Of a DNA stretch of 64,000 nt, positions 18,142 through 26,889 are shown piece by piece. Position numbers and translations under genes: made by a program. Source of the stretch: Chryseosolibacter sp964438975. Lineage in GTDB: Bacteria; Bacteroidota; Bacteroidia; Cytophagales; Cyclobacteriaceae. Position 1 is the first letter of the stretch; every line of letters starts with the position of its first letter. The stretch spans positions 62,001 to 126,000 of the forward strand of contig CAYTMU010000001.1 in assembly GCA_964438975.1 (NCBI GenBank), given 5' to 3'. The notes below the pieces were generated by a model that ran no database searches, had not been told where the DNA came from, and worked only from the letters and a program-made list of their open reading frames with translations.

Positions 18142-19053
18142 ATGAAAAGAAGAAACTTTATTGCCAGTGCGGTAACAGCCTCCGCGTCCGTCCTCCCGTT
18201 AACTCAGTCCTTTGCCAAAGGAAGCGCTGACTCGTCCGCACAAAAACCCTTTAAATGCGACTTTGCTCCGCACGCCGGCATGTTCGCCGGTCACGCCGGC
18301 AAAGATTTTATCGACCAGATCAAGTTCATGCACGATCAGGGTTTTCGCTCGATCGAGGACAACGGATTACTGAAACGTCCAGTCGATATGCAGGAAAAGA
18401 TCGGCAAAGAACTTGCTCGTCTGGGTATGACGATGGGTGTGTTCGTCGTTGATGGCGGAGACAACTGGAAGGTATCATTCACAACCGGAAAACAGGAATT
18501 CAAAGACAATTTTATTGCGACCTGTAAGACCAGTGTCGAAGCAGCGAAGCGCGTCAACGCAAAGTGGATGACCGTCGTTCCGGGTTTTTTCGAACGAAAT
18601 TTGCCAATGGGGATTCAGACAGCCAACGTGGTGGAAGTTCTGCGTTACGGAGCAGAGATCTTCGAGCCACACGGACTCGTCATGGTACTCGAACCATTAA
18701 GTGATACCCCGGAGCTGTTCATGCGTTTCTCTGATCAGACCTTCGCACTGTGCAAGGCAGTCAACAGTCCCGCCTGTAAGATCCTTTACGATGTATATCA
18801 CATGCAGCGCAACGAGGGCAACCTGCTCCCCAATATAGATAAGTGCTGGGACGAAATTGCCTACTTCCAGATTGGTGACAACCCGGGAAGAAAGGAACCG
18901 ACAACCGGCGAGATCAACTACAAAAATCTTTTCCAGCACGTCCACAATAAAGGATATCACGGAATTTGGGGTATGGAACATGGAAACGCAAAACCTGGCA
19001 AAGAAGGAGAGCTTGCGTTGATCAAGGCATACCGTGAATGCGACGTCCAGTAA
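18142..19053 (+). CDS. Hydroxypyruvate isomerase-like TIM-barrel protein with Tat-type signal
   Basis: 303 aa. The N-terminus MKRRNFIASAVTASASVLPL has twin arginines followed by a hydrophobic stretch, so export by Tat is likely. The rest is an AP-endonuclease-2/xylose-isomerase-like TIM barrel of the Hyi branch: FAPHAGMFAGHAGKDFIDQI, LVMVLEPLSDTP, ILYDVYHMQRNEG, IAYFQIGDNPGRKEPTTGEI and GIWGMEHGNAKPG. The metal-binding Glu, Asp and His residues of the family appear intact. Exported sugar isomerases/epimerases of this kind are frequent in Bacteroidota; the sugar is unknown. The CHAT gene follows 19 bases downstream. Confidence 0.82.
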   Translation: MKRRNFIASAVTASASVLPLTQSFAKGSADSSAQKPFKCDFAPHAGMFAGHAGKDFIDQIKFMHDQGFRSIEDNGLLKRPVDMQEKIGKELARLGMTMGVFVVDGGDNWKVSFTTGKQEFKDNFIATCKTSVEAAKRVNAKWMTVVPGFFERNLPMGIQTANVVEVLRYGAEIFEPHGLVMVLEPLSDTPELFMRFSDQTFALCKAVNSPACKILYDVYHMQRNEGNLLPNIDKCWDEIAYFQIGDNPGRKEPTTGEINYKNLFQHVHNKGYHGIWGMEHGNAKPGKEGELALIKAYRECDVQ

Positions 19054-19072
19054 GGACAGTTCGTCGAAGTCT

Positions 19073-21961
19073 ATGGAATATCAGAATACTAGCCGGACGT
19101 TTTGGAAGTGGACGCAAACCCTTTGCTTCGTAGCAGCGGCGATCATGACCACTCCGGCCGACGCGCAGTTTCTGAAGGACCTGAAGAACGCAGCCAACAA
19201 AAAGGTCCAGGCCCTTGCCACTAAGGAAAACCTCGACAAAGCCGCCAACTCCATGCTCAAGCGCATGGAAAATGCCCGAGCGGAATTCGACTCTACCGAT
19301 TTCGACTACGCTATCCTTATTAGCGATGACGCGGGGTTGTTCGACATTAAGGAGAAAGGCGAACGCCTAGCACGGGCTTCATCGTTGATCACTCTTGGTA
19401 CTACATATTACAACAATACCGAGCTGACGGACGAAGAACGAGCACGTCTCCTACGACAAACCGGCGAACTTGCATACGGAGCGGGGAACTTTGCGGGGGC
19501 CGAACGAAGATTCAGTGCGGCGAAAACGATTTACGAGGAGGCCGACCTGACCCAGGATCTCGGCTACATGAAGACGCTGTCAAGCCAGGGATTGTTGTAC
19601 GCCACGATGGGTCGCTATACGCAGGCGGAAGGTTTCACTGCCGGAGCGCTCGACATTCGCAAAGAGAAGTTCGGAGACGACCATATTTCCATCGCCTCGT
19701 CCTTCAACAACTATGGCGTATTGCATTACAACCTGGGACGCTACAACGAAGCTGAGAAGACACTGGCCAGCGCAGTAAATATCGTCACCGCCAATCACCT
19801 TCTATCATCCATGCAATACGCGATCGTCCTGAATAACCAGGCAATCCTCTTTCAGGCGATCGGAAGGTTTGACGAGGCCGAAGTCGCGCTAAAACAAGCT
19901 ATCTCCATCGCAGAACGATTGCAGAGTAAAAAATCGAAGAACCACCTTAAGTTTCTTTCCAACCTCGCGCTGCTCTATCAACAAATGGGCAAATACAATG
20001 AGGCGGAAGAAATATATCTTGGCATGGAGCGACGACTCGGAAAAACAAATCCCGATTACGCGAGCATGCTGAGCAACCAGGCGTCGCTGTACATGCTCAT
20101 GGGCAAACAGGATAAGGTAGAAGACCTGTTGCGAACGGCAGCCAGCATCTACAAGAGCAATTTTGGCGAAGAGAACCCCGCGTATGCCCGCGTTACGAGC
20201 GAACTCGGAAATTTCTACCGCATCAGCGAAAGGTATAGTGAGGCCCTGCCCCTATTAGAACGGGCGGCCGTCATCCGGGAGAAAACCCTGGGCACAAATC
20301 ATCCCCACTACGTGCAGTCGCAGGAAGATCTGGCCATCCTTCATTGGCGGAACCAGGCGCTCGACCAGGCCTACACCCTTTATCGCGATGTTATGCAGAG
20401 TTCTCTGGAATTCGTTAACCGGTACTTTCCGCCGATGAGCGAGGCAGAGAAAACCAAGTATTGGGATGTGCTGTCGCCGCGGTTCCAGCGGTTTTACAAC
20501 TTCGCCGTCGAAGCCAGCCCATATCTTCCGGAAATTGTCAACGACATCCTGGACTACCAGATTACAACGAAGGCCCTACTGCTCAATTCGACAAACAAGG
20601 TCAAACAAAACATCTTCGCAAGCAAAGACGGTCTGTTGATCCGCGATTACCTGACGTGGGTCGACCAGAAGGAACAACTTGCCAGACTCTACGCGTATTC
20701 CAAGGCGGAACTCAGCGACCAACAGATCAACCTCGACTCGATTGAAAATGCCGCGAATGCAATGGAGAAGAGCCTTTCCGAAAGATCGAAAGATTTTTCA
20801 GAAGGATATGCTACATCCGGAATCCGGTTTACACATGTGCGCGACCTCCTCTCAGATACCGAAGCCGTTGTCGAAATAATCCGGCTCAGGAAATTCAACC
20901 ACTCGTTCACAGGCGAGGCGCGATATGTCGCACTGATCCTTCGCAAGGGCAGCACTACTCCCGCACTAAAGATCCTGGACAATGGACAACAACTGGAAAC
21001 GCGCTACGCCAAGTACTATCGGAATGCAGTCCAGCAGCGCATAGCGGACGATTACTCATACGACCAGTACTGGGCTACGATCGAACCTGAATTGGAAGGA
21101 AAGAGGACGATCTACTTCTCGCCTGACGGTGTCTTCAACCAACTGAATCTCAACACCCTCAGACGCCCGAATACGAACGACTACCTCATCAGCCGATACG
21201 ACATTACCATTCTAGGCAACTCGAAAGACCTGGTCACCCTCAAGAAGAAGAAAGCGGCAGCACCCACCAAGAACGCTATCCTCCTTGGCTTTCCCGACTA
21301 CGGAGGACCGTCGATCGACGCTCTTCCAGGCACAAAAGCGGAGGTTGAAGGAATCGCAAGTGTTCTGAAAGCCTCGGGATACAAACTACAAGTCCTGACT
21401 CAGTCCCAGGCGACAGAATCAGCACTGAAAGCGGCCAAAGGCCCCGAGCTACTTCATATCGCCACGCATGGATACTTCCTTGAGGACGTCGAAAGTGCGG
21501 GCTCCGCGTTCGGCGTGAATCTCGAAAATGCGAGCGATAATCCCCTCTTGCGTTCCGGGCTAATGCTCGCCGGTGCCGCGGAAACGGCCAGCAGTTCAAG
21601 CACACCGAATCTATCCGCTAATGACAACGGCATACTGACGGCGTACGAAGCGATGAACATGAACCTGGAAGGAACGCAACTCGTCGTACTCAGCGCATGT
21701 GAAACCGGGCTAGGCGACGTCAAGGCAGGTGAAGGAGTTTACGGATTACAACGCGCCTTTCTCGTCGCAGGCGCCGAGGCGCTGATCATGAGCCTCTGGA
21801 AAGTAGACGACAACGCCACCCAGCAACTGATGAAGAACTTCTACGCTAACTGGGTTAAACTCCGAGACAAACGGAAGGCTTTCAAACAAGCCCAACTCCA
21901 ACTCATGGCGAAATACAAAGACCCGTATTACTGGGGAGCGTTTGTGATGATGGGACAGTGA
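19073..21961 (+). CDS. Exported TPR-CHAT protease-like protein
   Basis: 962 aa from the ATG at 19073 (the frame is open to 19034 inside the previous gene). Signal peptide ~residues 1-32 (ending TPADAQ), then ~10 tetratricopeptide-like repeats (GRYTQAEGF, GRYNEAEKTL, GRFDEAEVAL, GKYNEAEEIY, ERYSEALPLL) and a C-terminal CHAT domain (caspase-HetF associated). The catalytic dyad is visible: His near residue 799 in LLHIATHGYF and Cys near 876 in VVLSACETGLGD, followed by GLQRAFLVAGAEALIMSLW. CHAT proteins are clan-CD peptidases; the TPRs likely hold a partner. Substrate unknown. The 3' end runs into heptad repeats. Confidence 0.88.
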   Translation: MEYQNTSRTFWKWTQTLCFVAAAIMTTPADAQFLKDLKNAANKKVQALATKENLDKAANSMLKRMENARAEFDSTDFDYAILISDDAGLFDIKEKGERLARASSLITLGTTYYNNTELTDEERARLLRQTGELAYGAGNFAGAERRFSAAKTIYEEADLTQDLGYMKTLSSQGLLYATMGRYTQAEGFTAGALDIRKEKFGDDHISIASSFNNYGVLHYNLGRYNEAEKTLASAVNIVTANHLLSSMQYAIVLNNQAILFQAIGRFDEAEVALKQAISIAERLQSKKSKNHLKFLSNLALLYQQMGKYNEAEEIYLGMERRLGKTNPDYASMLSNQASLYMLMGKQDKVEDLLRTAASIYKSNFGEENPAYARVTSELGNFYRISERYSEALPLLERAAVIREKTLGTNHPHYVQSQEDLAILHWRNQALDQAYTLYRDVMQSSLEFVNRYFPPMSEAEKTKYWDVLSPRFQRFYNFAVEASPYLPEIVNDILDYQITTKALLLNSTNKVKQNIFASKDGLLIRDYLTWVDQKEQLARLYAYSKAELSDQQINLDSIENAANAMEKSLSERSKDFSEGYATSGIRFTHVRDLLSDTEAVVEIIRLRKFNHSFTGEARYVALILRKGSTTPALKILDNGQQLETRYAKYYRNAVQQRIADDYSYDQYWATIEPELEGKRTIYFSPDGVFNQLNLNTLRRPNTNDYLISRYDITILGNSKDLVTLKKKKAAAPTKNAILLGFPDYGGPSIDALPGTKAEVEGIASVLKASGYKLQVLTQSQATESALKAAKGPELLHIATHGYFLEDVESAGSAFGVNLENASDNPLLRSGLMLAGAAETASSSSTPNLSANDNGILTAYEAMNMNLEGTQLVVLSACETGLGDVKAGEGVYGLQRAFLVAGAEALIMSLWKVDDNATQQLMKNFYANWVKLRDKRKAFKQAQLQLMAKYKDPYYWGAFVMMGQ

Positions 21962-21964
21962 GGC

Positions 21965-21985
21965 GTGAATAGTGAGTGGTGAGTG
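21965..21985. repeat. Heptad repeat, left arm (GTGAATA + 2 x GTGAGTG)
   Basis: Three in-phase 7-nt units directly after the CHAT gene stop. They are the reverse-complement form of the ACTCACT units at 22109-22136, so the two arms form an inverted repeat around a ~120-base core between two convergent genes. Confidence 0.8.
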
Positions 21986-22108
21986 GGTGCCTGCGTCTCA
22001 AGGGTCTTTCGCTCTATAATATTTTTATCTGTTACATCACCCGTACCTAAAAAGAGAAGGCAATACAAAACATCACGTCCAGCTCGAAGAACAGCACCGA
22101 GAAGTCGC

Positions 22109-22136
22109 ACTCACTACTCACTACTCACTACTCACA
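22109..22136. repeat. Heptad repeat, right arm (ACTCACT x3 plus ACTCACA)
   Basis: Four in-phase 7-nt units ending 9 bases before the stop codon of the convergent sugar dehydrogenase gene, with degenerate units continuing to about 22145. Same unit as in 42522-42567. Confidence 0.85.
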
Positions 22137-22145
22137 CTCACGCTC

Positions 22146-23282
22146 CTACTTCCCCACGTTCCTGATTTTCAGCAGCAGTCCGGGGCTTTCGGTCGCGACG
22201 TAGAGATATCCGTCAGGGCTTTGTACTACTGCGCGAACGCGTCCTACTTTATCGAGCAATTTTTCCTGACCGACGTATTTGTCACCATTCAGCTCAACGC
22301 GGGCGACATGCTGAAGCGCCAGTGCGCCGATGAGGATATTATTCTTCCATTCTGGATATCGGTCGCCTTTGACCTGTACTGCACCGCAAGGAGCGATTGA
22401 AGGCACCCAGTAATTCACGGGTTGCTCAAGTCCTTCCTGCTCCGTCTTATCCGTGATAGGCGTACCATCGTAGTTGATCCCGTAGGTAATCAGTGGCCAG
22501 CCATAGTTCTTTCCCTTCTCCACCTTATTCAGTTCATCGCCACCCTTTGGACCGTGTTCGATATCCCATAATATGTCCGTGTCGTGATCATAGATGAGGC
22601 CCTGTGGATTCCGGTGACCATAGCTCCATATCTCCGGCATCGCACCATCAGTGTTGACGAATGGGTTGTCACTTGGCACTCGGCCATCGTCGTGGAGACG
22701 GAGCACTTTGCCAAGATGGTTACCGAGGTTCTGGGCATTTTCTTTTGTACCACGTTCGCCCGAGGAAAAGAACATATATCCCTTTTTGTCGAACACAATT
22801 CGCGAACCGAAATGGACACGTGAATCCACCAATGGCTTCGCTGCAAAGAGTTCTTCAAGCGGAGCAAATTGATTGCCTTCCATCTTGGTTCGGGCTATCA
22901 CTGTTCCGCCGCCACCTTCACCTTTCTTTGAATAGCTGAGATAGATCCATCCGTTCTTCTTATAATCCGGATGAAGAGCAATGTCGAGCAGACCCCCCTG
23001 CCCGTTGAGGTATACATCAGGGATCTCAATCACCTCCGGCAGCTGTTTGCCATCTTGAAAGATGAGCACCTTACCTTCCCTCTCCGTAACCAACATTCGA
23101 CCGTCGGGGAGGAAGGCGATTCCCCAGGGATTTTTGAGATCATTCGCCAGCGTGTCGAGCCCGAACGTCAGCTTCTCAGACTCAAAGGTTTCGCCCGTGT
23201 AAGGCGGTTCGGAGTTCTCCTTGTCGGAGCAAGCGATCATACAGCATGTAAGTAATAGTAGTAAAGGGCGCAGCTTATTCAT
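22146..23282 (-). CDS. PQQ-dependent sugar dehydrogenase-like lipoprotein
   Basis: 378 aa. Lipoprotein signal with lipobox ending at CCMIAC (Cys ~18), so anchored to a membrane. The remainder is a six-bladed propeller of the soluble-glucose/aldose sugar dehydrogenase (GSDH) family: NPWGIAFLPDGRMLVTEREG, GGLLDIALHPDYKKNGWIYL, VHFGSRIVFD, YGHRNPQGLIYD, WDIEHGPKGGDELN, YGWPLITYGI and PSIAPCGAVQ. These regions bind PQQ and Ca2+ in the family. Likely oxidises aldose sugars in the periplasm or at the surface; the electron acceptor is unknown. No pqq biosynthesis genes are in the window. Confidence 0.88.
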   Translation of the reverse strand: MNKLRPLLLLLTCCMIACSDKENSEPPYTGETFESEKLTFGLDTLANDLKNPWGIAFLPDGRMLVTEREGKVLIFQDGKQLPEVIEIPDVYLNGQGGLLDIALHPDYKKNGWIYLSYSKKGEGGGGTVIARTKMEGNQFAPLEELFAAKPLVDSRVHFGSRIVFDKKGYMFFSSGERGTKENAQNLGNHLGKVLRLHDDGRVPSDNPFVNTDGAMPEIWSYGHRNPQGLIYDHDTDILWDIEHGPKGGDELNKVEKGKNYGWPLITYGINYDGTPITDKTEQEGLEQPVNYWVPSIAPCGAVQVKGDRYPEWKNNILIGALALQHVARVELNGDKYVGQEKLLDKVGRVRAVVQSPDGYLYVATESPGLLLKIRNVGK

Positions 23283-23368
23283 GTAGATTCAGTTTTAAAC
23301 GGCTGAAAGTTAGATATTTTCTCGGAAGTTTGCGATTACCGTGTTAACTTCAACCCGAAATCCAGACT

Positions 23369-23806
23369 ATGTATAACGGGCTATTATTTACGCATTCATA
23401 TCTTCGTTACATCATCCTCATCCTTCTGGTGGTCGTAATCATCGCTTCACTCGCCGGTCTCCTCGGCAGAAAGCCATATACGTCAACAGACAATAAGCTT
23501 GGTCTTTTCCTTTTCATTGGCACGCACTTGCAACTACTCCTCGGGTTGATTCTGTTCTTCGTGAGCCCGGTAGTTCAGTTTTCAGGAGAGGCGATGAAAA
23601 ACCCCGAAACGAGATACTGGCTTGTCGAGCACAACACAGCGATGCTCATCGCGATCATATTCATCACGATCGCCCGGACGACCTCCAAGAAAATGACTGA
23701 GGCCAGAGCCAAGCACAGGAGAATGTTTCTTTTCAACCTCATCGCGCTAGTGATCATCATAGTTGCGATATCCATCAGTGGACGGGATTTCCTACTATTC
23801 CGCTGA
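23369..23806 (+). CDS. Four-helix membrane protein, 'cytochrome b-like' Bacteroidota family
   Basis: 145 aa with four predicted membrane helices (LRYIILILLVVVIIASLAGL, LFLFIGTHLQLLLGLILFFV, MLIAIIFITIARTT, MFLFNLIALVIIIVAISISG). Conserved-looking His residues sit in helices 1-3 (FTHSYLRY, GTHLQLL, VEHNTAML), which is why relatives are often labelled cytochrome b; haem binding is only a possibility. Found alone, divergent from the sugar dehydrogenase gene, which could pass electrons to a membrane cytochrome (speculative). Confidence 0.65.
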   Translation: MYNGLLFTHSYLRYIILILLVVVIIASLAGLLGRKPYTSTDNKLGLFLFIGTHLQLLLGLILFFVSPVVQFSGEAMKNPETRYWLVEHNTAMLIAIIFITIARTTSKKMTEARAKHRRMFLFNLIALVIIIVAISISGRDFLLFR

Positions 23807-23825
23807 TAAGTTCGATAAGCTGTAG

Positions 23826-23863
23826 TTACAGACCCGCTGTTCGCGGGATATATCATACTGTAA
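23826..23863. other. Imperfect two-part hairpin in the spacer before the OmpA-family gene
   Basis: Inner stem CCCGC/GCGGG (23833-23837 with 23843-23847, loop TGTTC) nested in an outer TTACAG/CTGTAA pair (23826-23831 with 23858-23863). No U-tract follows, so it is not a standard terminator. It could shape the 5' leader of the downstream message. Confidence 0.35.
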
Positions 23864-23891
23864 GAACTATTTTTTATCTAAACCTCGTCCT

Positions 23892-25649
23892 ATGAGACCG
23901 TTTCTCACGTTGATCTCCGGTCTGTTTACCATTGTCGCATACGCCCAGGAGGTTTCGGCCCGGTACGAGCTCGTCAAAATGGATAAGACAGTGAATACCT
24001 TCCGCCACGAAGCCGCACCTGTAGTTTCACCCGATGGGAACACGCTTTACTTCTTCGTCCAGAATCACCCGGAAAATACCTTTGGCAAGAATGATACTCA
24101 GGATATCTGGGTTTCGAAGAAAGACGAAAACGGCGCATGGTCTCCCGCCGAACATCTCACCTCACCTTTCAACATCCATCCTTCAAACCAGGTTTTTACT
24201 GTACTGCCCGACGGAAGCCTCTTCATCAAGGGCGAAAAGCGCAAGGGAGCAAAAGGATTCTCGATCATTACACCCTCGCGCCAGCACCTGGAACTTGAAG
24301 TGAAAGATTTCGGGAAGATGAACAAAGGGAGGTTTTACGGCGCGAGCATGTCGTCCGATAAAAAGCACATTATCATCTACTTCAGCGAACGTGAAAATAG
24401 TGCCGTCAGCGACTTATATGCCAGTCATCTTGAAGGCGATGGCACGTATTCGCGCCCGGTGAAACTCGCTCTCAGTACCAACATGGACGAAGTCGGTCCG
24501 TTCATCGGTCCGGATCAAAACACCCTCTACTTCGGTAGCGGGCGCATGGCACCTGGCCGGCAGGGGGGTGTCGACATTTACAAGTCCCAACGCTTAGACG
24601 ACACATGGACGAAATGGTCCGAACCGATCAACCTCGGAAAACCCATCAACACTGCCGCGCTCGATTTCTACTTTACCATCGACAACCAAGGTAACATCTT
24701 CACCAGCCGGGCAAACAAAGCGCTTGAAGGCGCCCAACTTGACCTATACATGCTCATTCCGAAGACCTTTTCCATCACGTTAGCCGGAAACGTCTACAAC
24801 AAAAAGACCAGCGATCCGCTTCAGGCCGATGTGGAGATCCGACTTGCGGACCGCGACGCATTGGCTTTGCGCTCGGATGCCTCGGGAAAGTTCGAATCAA
24901 AGTTTTCGGAAGTTAGTGGCTACGCGCTTTCGGCCAGCCTCGAGGGGTACCTGCCAGGATCTACCTCGGCTTCACTTCCACTTATTTACAGTGACACGAC
25001 GATCTATGTTGACGTTGCCCTTGAACCGATCGCGAAGGAACTGGTACTACAGGGGAGCGTCTTTGATCTGAAGAGCAACAAGCGCGTATCCGCCAATCTT
25101 GAAATGCTCCTCCGCGAAAAACCCCGTCAAACCCGCAAGCTGACCGCGACAAATGGCTCGTACAGTCAGCCGATCGAAGACTTGGGCTGGTATGTCATCA
25201 CTGCATCAGCTGAAGGATACCTGAACGCCGTTGACAGCGTGTGGATCAATGACCGGGAAGTGACTCCTATCACGAAAGATATTATGCTTCAACCCATCGA
25301 GATCGGGGTGACGGTTCGACTAAAGAACATCTACTTCGATTTTGACAAGACGACCCTAAAAAATGAATCGTTTCCCGAGCTTAATAAGGTCGTGGACTTT
25401 CTCAAACAGAACCCTTCGGTTGAGATCGAACTTTCCGGGCACACCGATAGCAAAGGGTCTGACGACTATAACCTCACGCTATCCCAGGGAAGGTCAGAAG
25501 CGGTGGTAGCCTACATCGTCAGCCAGGGAATCGATAACTATCGCCTCGCCGCACAAGGATACGGAGAGTCCAAACCGATAGACACCAACGACACCGACGA
25601 TGGCAGAGCCAACAACCGCCGGGTCGAGTTCACGGTCATGAAGAAGTGA
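23892..25649 (+). CDS. OmpA-family outer-membrane protein with PD40 propeller
   Basis: 585 aa. Signal peptide (~1-19, ending AYAQ). WD40-like PD40 beta-propeller (~20-290: APVVSPDGNTLYFF, GPFIGPDQNTLYFGSG, QGGVDIYKSQR). Two carboxypeptidase-regulatory-like beta-sandwich repeats (~295-465). OmpA-C peptidoglycan-binding domain (~470-585: IYFDFDKTTLKN, SGHTDSKGSDDYN, LSQGRSEAVVAYI, NRRVEFTV). The domain tethers the outer envelope to peptidoglycan. In Bacteroidota such PD40-OmpA proteins accompany surface complexes including gliding/T9SS components; no T9SS genes are seen here. Its stop (TGA) abuts the convergent gene's stop with no spacer. Confidence 0.88.
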   Translation: MRPFLTLISGLFTIVAYAQEVSARYELVKMDKTVNTFRHEAAPVVSPDGNTLYFFVQNHPENTFGKNDTQDIWVSKKDENGAWSPAEHLTSPFNIHPSNQVFTVLPDGSLFIKGEKRKGAKGFSIITPSRQHLELEVKDFGKMNKGRFYGASMSSDKKHIIIYFSERENSAVSDLYASHLEGDGTYSRPVKLALSTNMDEVGPFIGPDQNTLYFGSGRMAPGRQGGVDIYKSQRLDDTWTKWSEPINLGKPINTAALDFYFTIDNQGNIFTSRANKALEGAQLDLYMLIPKTFSITLAGNVYNKKTSDPLQADVEIRLADRDALALRSDASGKFESKFSEVSGYALSASLEGYLPGSTSASLPLIYSDTTIYVDVALEPIAKELVLQGSVFDLKSNKRVSANLEMLLREKPRQTRKLTATNGSYSQPIEDLGWYVITASAEGYLNAVDSVWINDREVTPITKDIMLQPIEIGVTVRLKNIYFDFDKTTLKNESFPELNKVVDFLKQNPSVEIELSGHTDSKGSDDYNLTLSQGRSEAVVAYIVSQGIDNYRLAAQGYGESKPIDTNDTDDGRANNRRVEFTVMKK

Positions 25650-26198
25650 TCAGTCGTCGGATTCGTCAGACGCCGATGTAGTTCTGTGTTTGGGAGTGTG
25701 AAAGGGAGTCACGTGGATATAATCGCGTATGATCGCGATCGTTTCATCGACCGTGTTTGCAAGAAGCACCTTATATGTTCCGAGGTTCTTGAAAAATCTT
25801 ACAGTGATCTCATCCTGACACAGAAGAATGACCTTCTTGTTTTCTTTCAAGGCCAGTGATACTTCAGAAGCTGTGCCGGCGGCCATGCCGATTACCACGA
25901 GGATGTGACTGGAAAGCACGTTGATGATATTCCGACCACTGCCCATCCCGGTCACAATCCGGATATCGGCATCCTCAGATGAATTGAGTGCCGAGCCTGT
26001 CGGCAGAATGCCAATAGTCAGTCCGTTAGCTTCATGAGCACCCTTCATCGCCGCTTCCATAATCCCGAAACTCCGGCCACCCGTGAGGACAATCCAACCC
26101 TCCTGCGCGATGGCTTTGCCCAATGCGAAGGCCATTTCATTCTCTTCCGGATTCGCGCTCTCCCCCGGACCCATGATTCCGACGATCGGTTTTCCCAT
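25650..26198 (-). CDS. SLOG/LOG-like Rossmann protein (TIGR00725-type)
   Basis: 182 aa cytosolic protein with a Rossmann-like nucleotide-binding fold: GIMGPGESANPEE, VLTGGRSFGIMEAAMKGAHE and GMAAGTASEVSLALKENKKVILL. The arrangement fits the TIGR00725/SLOG superfamily, related to the LOG cytokinin-activating and 'lysine decarboxylase-like' proteins. The usual PGGxGTxxE signature reads GMAAGTASE, so the glycines before GT are replaced. This argues against a standard LOG phosphoribohydrolase. Function unknown; SLOG proteins may sense nucleotide derivatives. The last ~20 residues are polar and acidic. It is transcribed away from the sigma factor gene. Confidence 0.72.
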   Translation of the reverse strand: MGKPIVGIMGPGESANPEENEMAFALGKAIAQEGWIVLTGGRSFGIMEAAMKGAHEANGLTIGILPTGSALNSSEDADIRIVTGMGSGRNIINVLSSHILVVIGMAAGTASEVSLALKENKKVILLCQDEITVRFFKNLGTYKVLLANTVDETIAIIRDYIHVTPFHTPKHRTTSASDESDD

Positions 26199-26376
26199 AG
26201 TGTTGTAAATTGTACAAATCTAAAAAAAGAAATACAGAAGTCGGAGAGCTGTGCACGTCGGTCGTTACATATGCGCCAAAATAAAATTCGCAACTGCGGG
26301 TCTGGGACTGAAAAAAAACCTCCTTCCATCTGTAACATCGTCCGTACTTTAGCGTCTTGGAACTGAAACCCGATAA

Positions 26377-26889
26377 ATGGATCTCGAAGCTTTCGAAAAA
26401 AGGGTATTGCCGGTCAGGAATAAGCTTTTCCGTTTCGCTTTGCGGCTTCTCGGCAGCGAAGAGGAAGCCAAGGATATCGTCCAGGAGGTGTTCACCCGCG
26501 TTTGGAATAGTCGGGAGAAGGCGGATAAGATTCGGAATTGGGAAGCTTGGTGCATGCGGCTGACCCGGAATCTCTCGATCGACCGCGTACGCCAGGTTGA
26601 CCGCAGGCAGACGCAGAGCCTCGAACCGGGTTTCGAAGGCAGGCACGCAGGCAGCACTCCCGAGGAATCGGCGGAAATGGCGGAGAGTATCATACGAATC
26701 TCGGAGGCGATCTCAACCCTGCCGGACAAGCAGCGTCACGTGATTCATCTCCGGGACGTAGAAGGATACAGCTATCAAGAGATAGCCGACATCCTGGAGA
26801 TCGACATCAACCAGGTCAAAGTGAACCTGTTCCGTGCAAGAAGCACTATAAAAAACCTGATCACAAAAATAAATGCCTATGGCCTCTGA
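26377..26889 (+). CDS. ECF-type RNA polymerase sigma factor
   Basis: 170 aa. Region 2: LFRFALRLLGSEEEAKDIVQ, EVFTRVWNSR, NWEAWCMRLTRNLSIDRVRQ. Region 4: LPDKQRHVIHLRDVEGYSYQ, EIADILEIDINQVKVNLFRA. A variable linker (~residues 75-105) separates them. It directs RNA polymerase to a regulon set by an extracytoplasmic or surface signal. The last 11 bases overlap the next gene, a predicted membrane anti-sigma factor, so the pair is coupled. The ATG at 26377 starts the first helix. Confidence 0.9.
   Translation: MDLEAFEKRVLPVRNKLFRFALRLLGSEEEAKDIVQEVFTRVWNSREKADKIRNWEAWCMRLTRNLSIDRVRQVDRRQTQSLEPGFEGRHAGSTPEESAEMAESIIRISEAISTLPDKQRHVIHLRDVEGYSYQEIADILEIDINQVKVNLFRARSTIKNLITKINAYGL

Noticed and set aside
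19073..21961. CHAT gene as part of a CRISPR type III-E or other defence island
   Set aside because: It has a signal peptide and no gRAMP, cas, nuclease or toxin gene within 20 kb.
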